Below, one piece after another: positions 1 to 12,000 of a stretch of DNA of 64,000 nucleotides. The notes under the pieces are model-generated. The model was not told the origin of the DNA, ran no database searches, and saw nothing but the letters and a program-made list of their open reading frames with translations. Made by a program: the position numbers and the translations under genes. The DNA is from Lamellibrachia columna (lineage: Eukaryota > Annelida > Polychaeta > Sabellida > Siboglinidae). The stretch is taken from NCBI GenBank assembly GCA_963662155.1, contig OY759270.1, positions 13,422,033-13,486,032 of the forward strand. Direction: 5' to 3'. Numbering within the stretch: the first letter of the stretch is position 1; each line of letters begins with the position of its first letter.

Positions 1-801
1 AACCTGACTGGGCAGTGCAAGGAGTCATAAGTTGTCACTGCCACTGCCCTACCTAAACCTGACTGGGTAGTGCAAGGAGTCATAAGTTGTCACTGCCACT
101 GCTCTACCTAAACCTGACTGGGTAGTGCAAGGAGTCATAAGTTGTCACTGCCACTGCCCTACCTAAACCTGACTGGGTAGTGCAAGGAGTCATAAGTTGT
201 CACTGCCACTGCCCTACCTAAACCTGACTGGGTAGTGCAAGGAGTCATAAGTTGTCACTGCCACTGCTCTACCTAAACCTGACTGGGTAGTGCAAGGAGT
301 CATAAGTTGTCACTGCCACTGCTCTACATAAACCTGACTGGGCAGTGCAAGGAGTCATAAGTTGTCACTGCCACTGCCCTACCTAAACCTGACTGGGTAG
401 TGCAAGGAGTCATAAGTTGTCACTGCCACTGCCCTACCTAAACCTGACTGGGTAGTGCAAGGAGTCATAAGTTGTCACTGCAACTGCTCTACCTAAACCT
501 GACTGGGTAGTGCAAGGAGTCATAAGTTGTCACTGCCACTGCTCTACCTAAACCTGACTGGGTAGTGCAAGGAGTCATAAGTTGTCACTGCCACTGCTCT
601 ACATAAACCTGACTGGGCAGTGCAAGGAGTCATAAGTTGTCACTGCCACTGCTCTACCTAAACCTGACTGGGTAGTGCAAGGAGTCATAAGTTGTCACTG
701 CCACTGCCCTACCTAAACCTGACTGGGCAGTGCAAGGAGTCATAAGTTGTCACTGCCACTGCCCTACCTAAACTTGACTGGGCAGTGCAAGGAGTCATAA
801 G
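1..801. repeat. 55-bp tandem satellite, about 14.6 copies
   Basis: A 55-bp unit (beginning AACCTGACTGGGTAGTGCAA) repeats head to tail from the first base to about 800. Copies differ at only a few positions (GGTAG/GGCAG, GCCCT/GCTCT, ACCTAA/ACATAA), so the array is young or homogenised. The variants recur in blocks. No open frame runs through it. The array probably continues left of the window. Confidence 0.95.
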
Positions 802-939
802 CTCTTGTAGTGGCTGCCTGTTTCTCCTATCCATTTTAACTCGTACCAACCCAACTGTTTATGACTGGAATTGCTAACCAATTAGGAACTGCCTAATCCT
901 TTTGGACTTCCCAGTGATTTTAACACAATAGAAGTGTTT

Positions 940-985
940 TTATTGTATTGTATTGTATTCTATTCTATTCTATTCTATTGTATAA
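940..985. repeat. ATTGT/ATTCT pentanucleotide microsatellite
   Basis: Short run of TATTG and then TATTC units between the 55-bp satellite and the 30-bp minisatellite. Confidence 0.8.
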
Positions 986-1057
986 CGAGTTGTGGAGTAA
1001 CGGCCAGTGGATAAGTATAATGTAGCTCACATTGTGAGGTGTGTAGATAAGTGATAG

Positions 1058-1546
1058 AGGAATACAGAAGTGACATTTGTGTGACAGGAATACAGAAGTG
1101 ACGTGTGTGGCAAAGGAATATAGAAGTGACAAGTGTGTGACAGAGGAATAAAGAAGTGATATGTGTGTGACAGAGGAATACAGAAGTGATATGTGTGTGA
1201 CAGAGGAATACAGAAGTGACATGTGTGACAAAGGAATATAGAAGTGACATGTGTGTGACAGAGGAATACAGAAGTGATGTGTGTGACAGAGGAATAAAGA
1301 AGTGATATGTGTGTAACAGGAATACAGAAGTTACATGTGTGTGACAAAAGAATACAGAAGTGACATGTGTGTGACAGAGGAATACAGAAGTGATATGTGT
1401 GTAACAGAGGAATACAAAAGTGACGTGTGTGACAGAGCAATACAGAAGTGATATGTGTGTGACAGAGGAATACAGATGTGACATGTGTGACTGAGGAATA
1501 CAGAAGTGATGTGTGTGACAGAGGAATACAGAAGTGACATGTGTGC
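1058..1546. repeat. 30-bp minisatellite, array 1
   Basis: About 16 units of a 29-31 bp motif (GACAGAGGAATACAGAAGTG followed by AYRTGTGTGT). Units gain or lose GT pairs. The same motif recurs at 2853-3045 directly against a CEP290 exon, so one family occupies two places about 1.3 kb apart. Long open frames on the - strand are a by-product of the repeat. Confidence 0.93.
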
Positions 1547-2677
1547 ATAGAATTACATCATTAATCATCCCCCTATAAACAAGAACGATAAGCCAGCTCA
1601 CTGCAGTGAAGCAGGCGTGGACGACTGGCCTGCATTGCACTGCATGGCAGAAACAGTTGCATCCACTGGCATGACGCATAGCCATAGGGTAGTACTGTTT
1701 ATAGAGTGAACATAACATGTTACAAATAGTTTTCTAACAGATGTAAGTAAGTAACTAAGTAAGTAAATGTATTTCCTCCTCACCATCATCATGTACAATA
1801 TAAGGCAAACAAAAGCAATGAAGATGAGGTGGCTACCAGAGAATTATAAACTTATCATGCTAGTAGCCAGTGATGATGACATCAGGAACCAATTAACTTG
1901 AAGATTTGTCATTGTCATTTGTTCTTGATGGGGCATAGCTACCAGATTGACCAATCATTTGGGTGATGGTGGTGACAGCAGTTGGGTTATAAGTGTGGGC
2001 AGTTGGGTTGTGAGCATGGAGTGAGCATCATGCATTAGTATTAAACTCTCCAAGACATAGCAATTTTGGAGGCTTGCTGGAGACAGTTGTGGAACAACGA
2101 ATATGGTTGAGTGTTGAGTTTATGCTATTAGGGGTTTATACATGTGAGTACTAGTTTTACATTATTACCTACATGTATGCTGGGGAGTTTATTGATAAAC
2201 TTTACTATATTAGTACTGAATAAGATAACATGTATTTTACAGACAACATAGTGAACAGCACCAATGTGTTGGAACTATGGCACTTAATAGATGTTTATGT
2301 ATCGTCTTATCTTACACTGGACTTACTATACAAATAACTTACTTGTTCTGTTTGTATTTGTACAGGCTCACTCCTTGATGTGGCACTGAAGTTAGATCAG
2401 GAGTGTAAATTGTGTAATGATTGAGAAACTTGGTTTTGTATAATTTTAGTAGTAAGTTTAGTTTATCAGTTTAGTTAGTAAGTTGTAATAAATGCAATTG
2501 TATCTTACAAACTTACCTTACAGTGGTATATTCTTAATTTAGGCATAAGCTTACCACCCGCAGCCTACATATTATTATAGTTAGTTAACAGTCACATTAG
2601 TGAGACATATATTTTAACCCATTGTACATCTACTACACTCAGTAACTGAAGTTATTTAGTAGATGCTGGTATGATAT

Positions 2678-2680
<3 letters not shown>
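1547..2680. other. Non-coding stretch, no gene recognised
   Basis: Unique, AT-rich sequence between the two minisatellite arrays. It holds a short (TAAG)n run near 1741-1767 like the 3' tails of LINEs elsewhere in the window. No exon matching CEP290 was found here, although upstream exons of that gene are expected; it is probably intronic. Confidence 0.5.

Positions 2681-2681
<1 letters not shown>

Positions 2682-2758
<77 letters not shown>
2682..2758. repeat. (AT)n microsatellite
   Basis: About 38 uninterrupted AT dinucleotides. Confidence 0.97.
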
Positions 2759-2764
<6 letters not shown>

Positions 2765-2852
2765 TTTCATATTAGTACTGTATATCTATGGATATATGAT
2801 GAAGACTGGGTGCTGTACAGTATAAACACTGTGCCTCCAGTGGGCTCTTGTG

Positions 2853-3045
2853 ACATGTATGTGACAGAGGAATACAGAAGTGATATGTGTGTGACAGAGG
2901 AATACAGAAGTGACATGTGTGTGACAGGAATACAGAAGTGACATGTGTGTGACAGTGGAATACAGAAGTGACATGTGTGTGACAGTGGAATACAGAAGTG
3001 ACATGTGTGTGACAGTGGAATACAGAAGTGACATGTGTGTGACAG
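2853..3045. repeat. 30-bp minisatellite, array 2, ending at a splice acceptor
   Basis: About 6.5 copies of the motif at 1058-1546. The last copy ends in GTGTGTGACAG, and that AG is the acceptor of the first recognisable CEP290 exon. Every other unit also offers a GACAG. Confidence 0.93.
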
Positions 3046-6000
3046 GAGAGAATGGCTGACCTACAGAAGTATGTGGAAGTGTTGAAGACAGAGAAAGAGG
3101 AATTACAGGCGAATGATTCATCTGCACAATACTCCCTCAACAGCAGCAACGTACGCAGGGTGAGTGGTATGCAATATTCAGTACCTAGAATAGTATGTTT
3201 TAATCGCTAGACAGCGGATGTGTATAAATGCAATGCATCTTGGGATCAAGTGTTGATGGAAGACAATATATAATTTTTTATTTTAAATTAGAGGGTCGGA
3301 ACAATGTTGTATCCACGACAACAATAAGAATGCAAATAGTTAAAGAATTACCGTTTCAGTCAAGAATACATTGAAAAAACAATTACACTTCTGATATTAA
3401 ACAGAAATCACAATGCTAGCAGAAGAACGCAAAAATCGGCTGATCTGACGTTTGAATAACTTCAAACTCAATTGAGCATGCATTGGCATAGATACGTGAT
3501 TGCTTCAGTGCACGGCAAAAGATTGACGAGATTTAGGTGTTGCACTTCTGTCGACGACCTCAAGCGATTTCACATTTATATTAGTGTTACATTATGCACT
3601 AGTCACCATGAGTTATTTTGGGTAGGCTCTATTGTTTGTTTACCAAGACGAAGGGCACATTTCAAGCAAGATTATTTATTGTCAATGTGAGCCACTTATA
3701 ATTATCATCCCACGTGATAGCAATACTGTATATTCATATATAAGAATATGCTTATATACATATATAAATGACATGACTGTAGTATGTGTGATTGTCAGTA
3801 TAGTAGGCTATGGTAGTTATTAAAGTGAAACCAAAGGCATTTCTGGGGCCTTTGCACCTATAAGAGTACTTGAAAACTAACCATTTGCAACTAAAATCAA
3901 GAATATTATGCAAGTGGTTAACTAAATATACCTCGTTGAGCCATATTTGTTCAGAATCCTACGTTAAGAGTGCTGATTAGGTTTCTCACAAATCCAACTT
4001 TAAACGCCTGATCGCAGACGATTTTAGTCACATACTTGCCAGTAAGTTTGGACGTGCTTTTTGCATGTAAAATCAATCTAGTTGTCAAGATTGTCCGATT
4101 TGATATTTCTCTTAATTGAGTGTTTGCGTGTTGTCGGTACCACTTCAGGCTTTAATGTTCTCTGTCGCCGACATTTTGAAGGATCTTGACCCATTAGTTG
4201 ATGAAATATATCAACTTCAAAATAGGCAGAACAAAGTCTAGCATATTGCGTGGGCTTCCAACCAGCCTGCCTACAATTGTGAATCCACTGCTTCACTACT
4301 GTCTGTTTTTCCAGAGGAAATAAAAAAAAGACAACTCTCTGTACTTCGCTGAATGATGCTTACATCTGAATGCTGCACAGTACCGCATTATAAGAATATT
4401 TTTGCTGCGTATAAATCCAATATAAAAGCAAATAAAAATATAACCGCACACCTGAACCACGTTAAAAATACACGCGATACACAGCCTACGTCACAGCCAC
4501 GTCGGGGGTTAAGGGGCTGCTCACTGCTGATTGGTCAAAATTACAAACACTGATGAATATGTCAGCCTCCACAAAAAATTACATTACACCAGAATTTTGC
4601 AGTTTTACAACAGATTCCCAGTTAACCACTTACATGATATTCTTGATCATAGTTGCAAATGGTTATTTTTTTGGCACTCTTATAGGTACAAAGGCCCAAA
4701 ACAATGCCTTTGGTTTCACATTAACACAGGCAACTATCTAGCATACTGCAGTAAGTGTTAGAGATCTCAAAAACTCAAATACAAGTATGTATGGATGTAT
4801 GTACCCAGTAGATTGCATTTACAGCCATAATATTGGGACAGGGCCAGATACAATCTCAATTCCAGGTAATGTCTGAATTTGTATTTTGTATATCTCCATT
4901 TAAAATTTACATTTATTGTAAGTAAAAATGTTTGTGATTTCTAATATTGTCTGTTGCCGCTCCCATGTAATTGTCATAGTTGTTGCTTCACCCATTTGTA
5001 GATTGGTGAAAGTGGACGAAGTACGCGGGAATTAGAGAAGACTATCGCACTTCTCAAGAAGATTGTTGAGCGAAGTCAAAGCGAGATTGAGCAGCTGAAG
5101 AAATCTCGCACCGTCGTATCAAACGAGACTCTGCGAGATTTGCAGCGGGATAATGAGGGACTGAAGGTTCGTTTGAAGATTTTTGTAATTTTGTTGTTAG
5201 TGTTTGAGAATGTATCTGATTTGAGTCATTTTCTAAGCACACATATTGCTAATGCTCGCATCGAAAGTAAGCAGATAGGTAGACAGAATTTTGGTGGATT
5301 TTGTTTGACATAGGTATATTTCATAGCTTGATAGATGGTGACATTGGAATCTAAGGAGATTACGTTTGTGACGTCATTACAATGGAGATTGGAATCTAAA
5401 TGCTGATTAAATAATGAAAATGGTTATATGGATTTTAATGGAATTAAAAAGTCACAAATACAGAGTTCAACCAAAAAAATAGCATGTCTGATAATTATCA
5501 TTCAACTAATCTCCCAAATTATGTGCAAGAAAATGTTACTCTCATACAGTTTACAGTCTAGACCTGGTGTATTATAAACTGCCAACAATAGACAATTTTT
5601 ATATGACAAGACACTTTTATGCAATAACCAACACAAGTCCGATGTGGCAGGGAATTGAAACGGACCAAATAAATGACGTTTTTATTGCAAAGTGGGCTGC
5701 TTATCACGCAGCCACTTTGGGAAGAACATTAACAGGAATGTGAGCTCCCTTTTATGACCAAATTTCGAAATCTACCAGTTCTGTGCATTGCAAAGATGCC
5801 ACAAACATATTGCAATGATGTCACAAACATATTGCAATGACGTTACAAACATATTGCAATGACGTCACAAACATATTGCAATGACATCACAAACATATTG
5901 CAATGACGTCACAAACATTGCAATGACGTCACAAACATATTGCAATGACGTCACAAACATATTGCAATAACATCACAAACATATTGCAATGACGTCACAA

Positions 6001-9000
6001 ACATATTGCAATGACATCACAAACATATTGCAATGATGTCACAAACATATTGCAATGACGTTACAAACATATTGCAGTGACGTCACAAACATATTGCAAT
6101 GACATCACAAACATATTGCAATGACGTGACAAACATATTGCAAGGACGTCACAAACATATTGCAATGACGTCACAAACATATTGCAATAACGTCACAAAC
6201 ATATTGCAATTACGTCACAAACATATTGCAATGACATCACAAACATATTGCAATGACGTCACAAACATATTGCAATGATATTACAAACATATTGCAATGA
6301 CGTTACAAACAAATTGCAATAACATCACAACCATATTGCAATGACGTCACAAACATATTGCAATGACGTCGTAAACATTTCGTAATGACGTCATAAACAT
6401 TGCAATATTGCAATGACATCACAAATATGACCCACAACCGAAGCTTTGTTCTTAGCCAATAGGTGTTGTACATGTGGTGAATTTTGTCAATAATCCAAAT
6501 GTTGCGTGTGACAGACTCAGCTGACAGAGTTGCGGATGAAGGTGGGAGCCAGTCTCAGTGATCGCTACCTCAGTCAGCAGCGGGGCACGGCCAAGATCAT
6601 GACTGAACATGACCGACTGCGAAAGGAACTCCTACAGGTTCGTCTGGGCACAGTTCACTGCAAACTCCCCACCAGAGGCGCCACTCACCATTTCACCTCT
6701 GCCACAACTTAAATTTGATGTGCAGATTCTGCACATCTTTATTTCATTTGGTAAACTCCTACTTTTTGTCAAGAAATCTCCCAGTTTCAAGGTCGTTTTT
6801 TAACTATGCAATGTATATTTAAGCGCACTGTTGTCGTGGCGGTAAGAAGTCGTAAACTACAACGACATTGCCCAGCCGACCAATCCTTTATACCGCTCCG
6901 CAACTTTCTGTTTTGAATTTATAATCAAGTTGTGCAGTGGCAATGGTGATATACTGTCGGGGAGTGTGAGTTTACTGCACGTTGCTACAGCAGTAGCAGC
7001 TCAGTGGCACACAAGAATAAATTTACAGTATTTCTTAGGATATGTCTACTTGTGTGGGTAGAGGGTATGTTGTTGATGCTAACTGTGTTTTCTTCTTGGG
7101 TATGTTGTTGATGCTAGCTGTGATTTCTTGGGTATGTTGTTGATGCCAGCTGTGTTATCTTCTTGGGTATGTTGTTGATGCTAACTGTGTTTTCTTCTTG
7201 GGTATGTTGTTGATGCTAGCTGTGATTTCTTCTTAGGTATGTTGTTGATGCCAGCTGTGTTATCTTCTTGGGTATGTTGTTGATGCTAGCTGTATTTTCT
7301 TCTTGGGTATGTTGTTGATGCTAATTGTGTTTTCTTCTTGGGTATGTTGTTGATGCCAGCTGTGTTATCGTCTTGGGTATGTTGTTGATGCTAGCTGTGT
7401 TTTCTTCTTGGGTATGTTGTTGATGCTAACTGTGTTTTCTTCTTGGGTATGTTGTTGATGCCAGCTGTGTTATCTTCTTGGGTATGTTGTTGATGCTAGC
7501 TGTGTTTTCTTCTTGGGTATGTTGTTGATGCCAGATGTGTTTTCTTCTTGGGTATGTTGTTGATGCCAGCTGTGTTATCTTCTTGGGTATGTTGTTGATG
7601 CTAACTGTGTTTTCTTCTTGGGTATGTTGTTGATGCCAGATGTGTTTTCTTCTTGGGTATGTTGTTGATGCCAGCTGTGTTATCTTCTTGGGTATGTTGT
7701 TGATGCTAGCTGTGTTTTCTTCTTGGGTATGTTGTTGATGCTAACTGTGTTTTCTTCTTGGGTATGTTGTTGATGCCAGCTGTGTTATCTTCTTGGGTAT
7801 GTTGTTGATGCTAGCTGTGTTTTCTTCTTGGGTATGTTGTTGATGCCAGATGTGTTTTCTTCTTGGGTATGTTGTTGATGCCAGCTGTGTTATCTTCTTG
7901 GATATGTTGTTGATGCTAGCTGTGTTTTCTTCTTGGGTATGTTGTTGATGCCAGATGTGTTTTCTTCTTGGGTATGTTGTTGATGCCAGCTGTGTTATCG
8001 TCTTGGGTATGTTGTTGATGCCAGCTGTGTTATCTTCTTGGGTATGTTGTTGATGCTAGCTGTGTTTTCTTCTTGGGTATGTTGTTGATGCCAGCTGTGT
8101 TATCTTCTTGGGTATGTTGTTGATGCCAGCTGTGTTATCTTCTTGGGTATGTTGTTGATGCCAGCTGTGTTATCTTCTTGGGTATGTTGTTGATGCCAGA
8201 TGTGTTTTCTTCTTGGGTATGTTGTTGATCCTAGGAAGCCTTACTGGATTAACATTTCAGTAAGACTAAACATAATGTTGAAACCTGGAAGCCTGACCTG
8301 AGGAGTTAAATTATTTTAGAGAAACATGAGATCTAAAAATTACTGTTTCTGCTCTTCTGCGCTAGGAGGTCGAGAAAAACGAGCGACTTCGCATCCAGTT
8401 GAAGCAACAGGAAGTCACGGTGCAGCATCTCGAAAAGGAGCTTTGTGATGCTCGGGAGAAGCTGCAGATAGAGGGTGCCAGGAGAGGGGTGAACGGTGGT
8501 GACACAAAAGCCTGGAAGTCCGTTGTTGCGACACGCGTTTATGAGGGGAAGCTAAAAATGCTGGAGGAAGAACTCACCAAAAAGGTATTAGAATGACTAG
8601 TAACAGTTTGGTATCTGCATAATTGCATGGCCACTTAAAGTTAAAAAAAATAATGGTTTGGGGGAAATGCACTTTAAGGGTTAAAAAAACTAACCATTTG
8701 CAACTAGAATCAAGAATATTTAGATCTCTGGCATGATATTCTTCATCGTAGTTGCAAATGGTTATGTTTGAGTAACTCTTATAGGGGCAACACCATGACT
8801 TTTGTCTCGCTTTAAATAAATTAGAAAGGTAAACCTGACAGTTAATTTTGGTTTTCTCACAGTAACAGTTGAACAAGCTTTCGGTTGGCATTGTTAGTTT
8901 ATTTTAATAAATTATGGAATGACTAGGGATGTCATTGTTAGGTATTGAGACGTGAAAGAACGTTGTTTGTTTCAGTCAAGTCAACTATCAGAAGTGAAGG

Positions 9001-12000
9001 AGTGTTTGCGAGTGGCCACCGACCAGGAGGAAAGTCTGCGGCGGTTTAATGACGAGCTTATGGCCAAGGTCAGTGCTTCGGTTAATTATATTGCAACTCT
9101 TTCTCCATTTTATTCGGGCACACCATGTTTTGGGCATATATTCATATTTTGGACTTAATATTCCATTTAACTCTGTATTAGTTAGTATCATTCACACGTA
9201 ATGTATAGTGGTTATGTGCATCTATCAAGCTTCAAAATATATTTATGGTTAATGGATTTTGCTAGATGGTGCCAGGAGCCAAGCTGTTTGAATCTTCTCC
9301 AGGCATGACTGTGAACTAATCTTCTCCAGGCATGACTGTGAACTAATCTTCTCCAGGCATGACTGTGAACTAATCTTCTCCAGGCATGACTGTGAACTAA
9401 TCTTCTCCAGGCATGACTGTGAACTAATCTTCTCCAGGCATGACTGTGAACTAATCTTCTCCAGGCATGACTGTGAACTAATCTTCTCCAGGCATGACTG
9501 TGAACTAATCTTCTCCAGGCATGACTGTGAACTAATCTTCTCCAGGCATGACTGTGAACTAATCTTCTCCAGGCATGACTGTGAACTAATCTTCTCCAGG
9601 CATGACTGTGAACTAATCTTCTCCAGGCATGACTGTGAACTAATCTTCTCCAGGCATGACTGTGAACTAATCTTCTCCAGGCATGACTGTGAACTAATCT
9701 TCTCCAGGCATGACTGTGAACTAATCTTCTCCAGGCATGACTGTGAACTAATCTTCTCCAGGCATGACTGTGAACTAATCTTCTCCAGGCATGACTGTGA
9801 ACTAATCAAATCATGAATGTTTGTTTTCTTGTTAGTTTGTCATTTGATCTTGTAGTTTTGTGATGAACACAGGGATGCCAACCATTACAATTTGGGCGTA
9901 ATCATTACGATATTTGTCCCTCCATTATGCTATTACAATGTGTCAGTCAATAATTATGCTCTCCTTGCCTTCCCATACAAAATGTTATAAGTCCAATTTT
10001 GCCATGACGATATTGGCAACAGCCATTGTTTTCCAGTCCCTACCGACTTCTCCCAGACACTGCCAGCCAATCAGCGACCACAAACTTTCTAATTAGCATA
10101 TTTCTACTATAAATTACCTCAGCTTTACTACGCATTCATTTATGCCAGCGCGGGAAATTAATCAACATGTTTCCAAAATAGCGTTCGCGGGAGCGTTTTC
10201 AAAGTTGTTGTCATCTTCTTTATGCACAAAATATCGCAATACATAATGCTGATACACACATCTGGGGTACATTGAATTGACATTCTTACATAATCAAATT
10301 AAATGGTGTATTATTTATTATTGTTGACACCTCTAAGAAAACAAACTTTGAATAAAAATGTGATATGCGCGACTATTGGCTATTGCCCAATTATCGCTCA
10401 TCGAGCGACATTAATTATGTAGTTATGACATTTATATTTTATACATTTAGTTGTATTCCTCATGATTGACTACATTTATGTGCCACATGCCTACGTCACT
10501 ACGATGTCGATGTTTGTTTGAACAACACGGACCATGTCCATAGTCATTATTGTCATTAACAATAGTCACAGAGCATCCATTCCAAACTCCCCACAGTGGG
10601 AGAGGGGATACCCCATAGACTCATCCGCAAACACCTTCAACGTTTGCTGCAATCGCCTTCGTCAGTCGCCGTCGGGGCTTTGCCACGACATCATTACTCC
10701 GACTTATGGTCGGAAGTTGGCATCTCTGTCAGAACATGAAAGTGTTGTTAGGTCTGAAAATTTAATAAAACTTCATATATGATAAAAATTTCTTTAAATC
10801 TGTATGGTATATAGTTACATGCATTATGTTTATTCATGACCTGGTATGTGGTGGCATACATGGTATAAGGTAAGATCCTTGGTAAAATAAGGTAAGATAT
10901 AGCTTTCCTTGGTAAGATAAGGTAAGATATAGCACTTCCTTGGGACCGTCCAAAGCACTTTACACTTCACCCTTGGCAGACCTGTTCATTCCAACTTGAC
11001 TTCTCTGGGAAGCATTCAACCATGCTGCAATTACTGCACAAAGTAAAATCGTTGACATATCCACCTCTGTCAATAACCAGGCACTCATTTGGTACTCATT
11101 TCTACAGCTGAGTGTGGTAAACAAAATGGTCTAAACTTCAACACAGCAGCAAGTGGTTCAAACCCTGGTTCTTTCAATTGAGAGTTCTAGCCCCTTTACA
11201 GCTGCACCCTGTAAAAGCATAGTAAACGTATTGTAGTAGTGAAACAGATGATTCAATAGTTAAACAATATCAAATTTAAATTACTACCTGTAATTCCTTA
11301 AACAATATCCAACAAATTTTTCCCTCAAAATTTATTGTTCCACATCTTCTAGAACAATGATTTTTGCATTCAGTGATCGCAGAAACGTTTCTGATTGTCA
11401 CAGATCCGCCGTTTGGAGCAGTTGCCATCTGGGGGGTCCCACCATTCCGGGAGCGAAACGGATCTGGCAAGAGACCACCAGGTGGCGCAGTTGAAGATCG
11501 ACCAACTCGAGAGGCAGAAGACGGAGTTATTGAATGAACTACAAGTGTTGCGAGACAAATCGTCTCAAAGCAGTGCACTTGATGATATGGTTAGGTTATA
11601 TATGTGCTAGATAAGACATTGAAGATAAATTTATTTATTTCTTTCTTAAAACAGCCTGCACCAGACGTAATATGAGACGGATCTGTCCAAGATATCTATA
11701 GCTTATTTTATTAATGTTCCTGTATGACAAGCTTGAAATGTACCAGTTTACTGAACATGTAGTTTGGTGACAATTGATTGCACATATTAGCAATCATACA
11801 TTTGTAATTGATGTGAATATAATGGTTGACTTCCATATAGTTATCTATTTGAACGCAATAATTGTTCTAATGCCAGACTTCTTGACTAGAGTCGTAGGGA
11901 CTGACTCAAGTCAGACTCGAGTTGCCCATTTTCATGACTTGTGACTTCTAGAAAGATGACTTGAGACTTGACTTGGACTTGGAGGTCATTGACTTGAGAG

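Noticed and set aside
975..3149. Several - strand frames rich in SLLYSSVTHI or HTYHFCIPLS
   Set aside because: All are translations of the 30-bp minisatellite.
7045..9807. Regular repeats that might suggest a CRISPR array
   Set aside because: Units are contiguous with no unique spacers, and the host is a eukaryote.
9249..9809. 186-codon - strand frame of a 9-residue repeat
   Set aside because: A by-product of a 27-bp tandem array; start and stop coincide with the array edges and it lies in a CEP290 intron.
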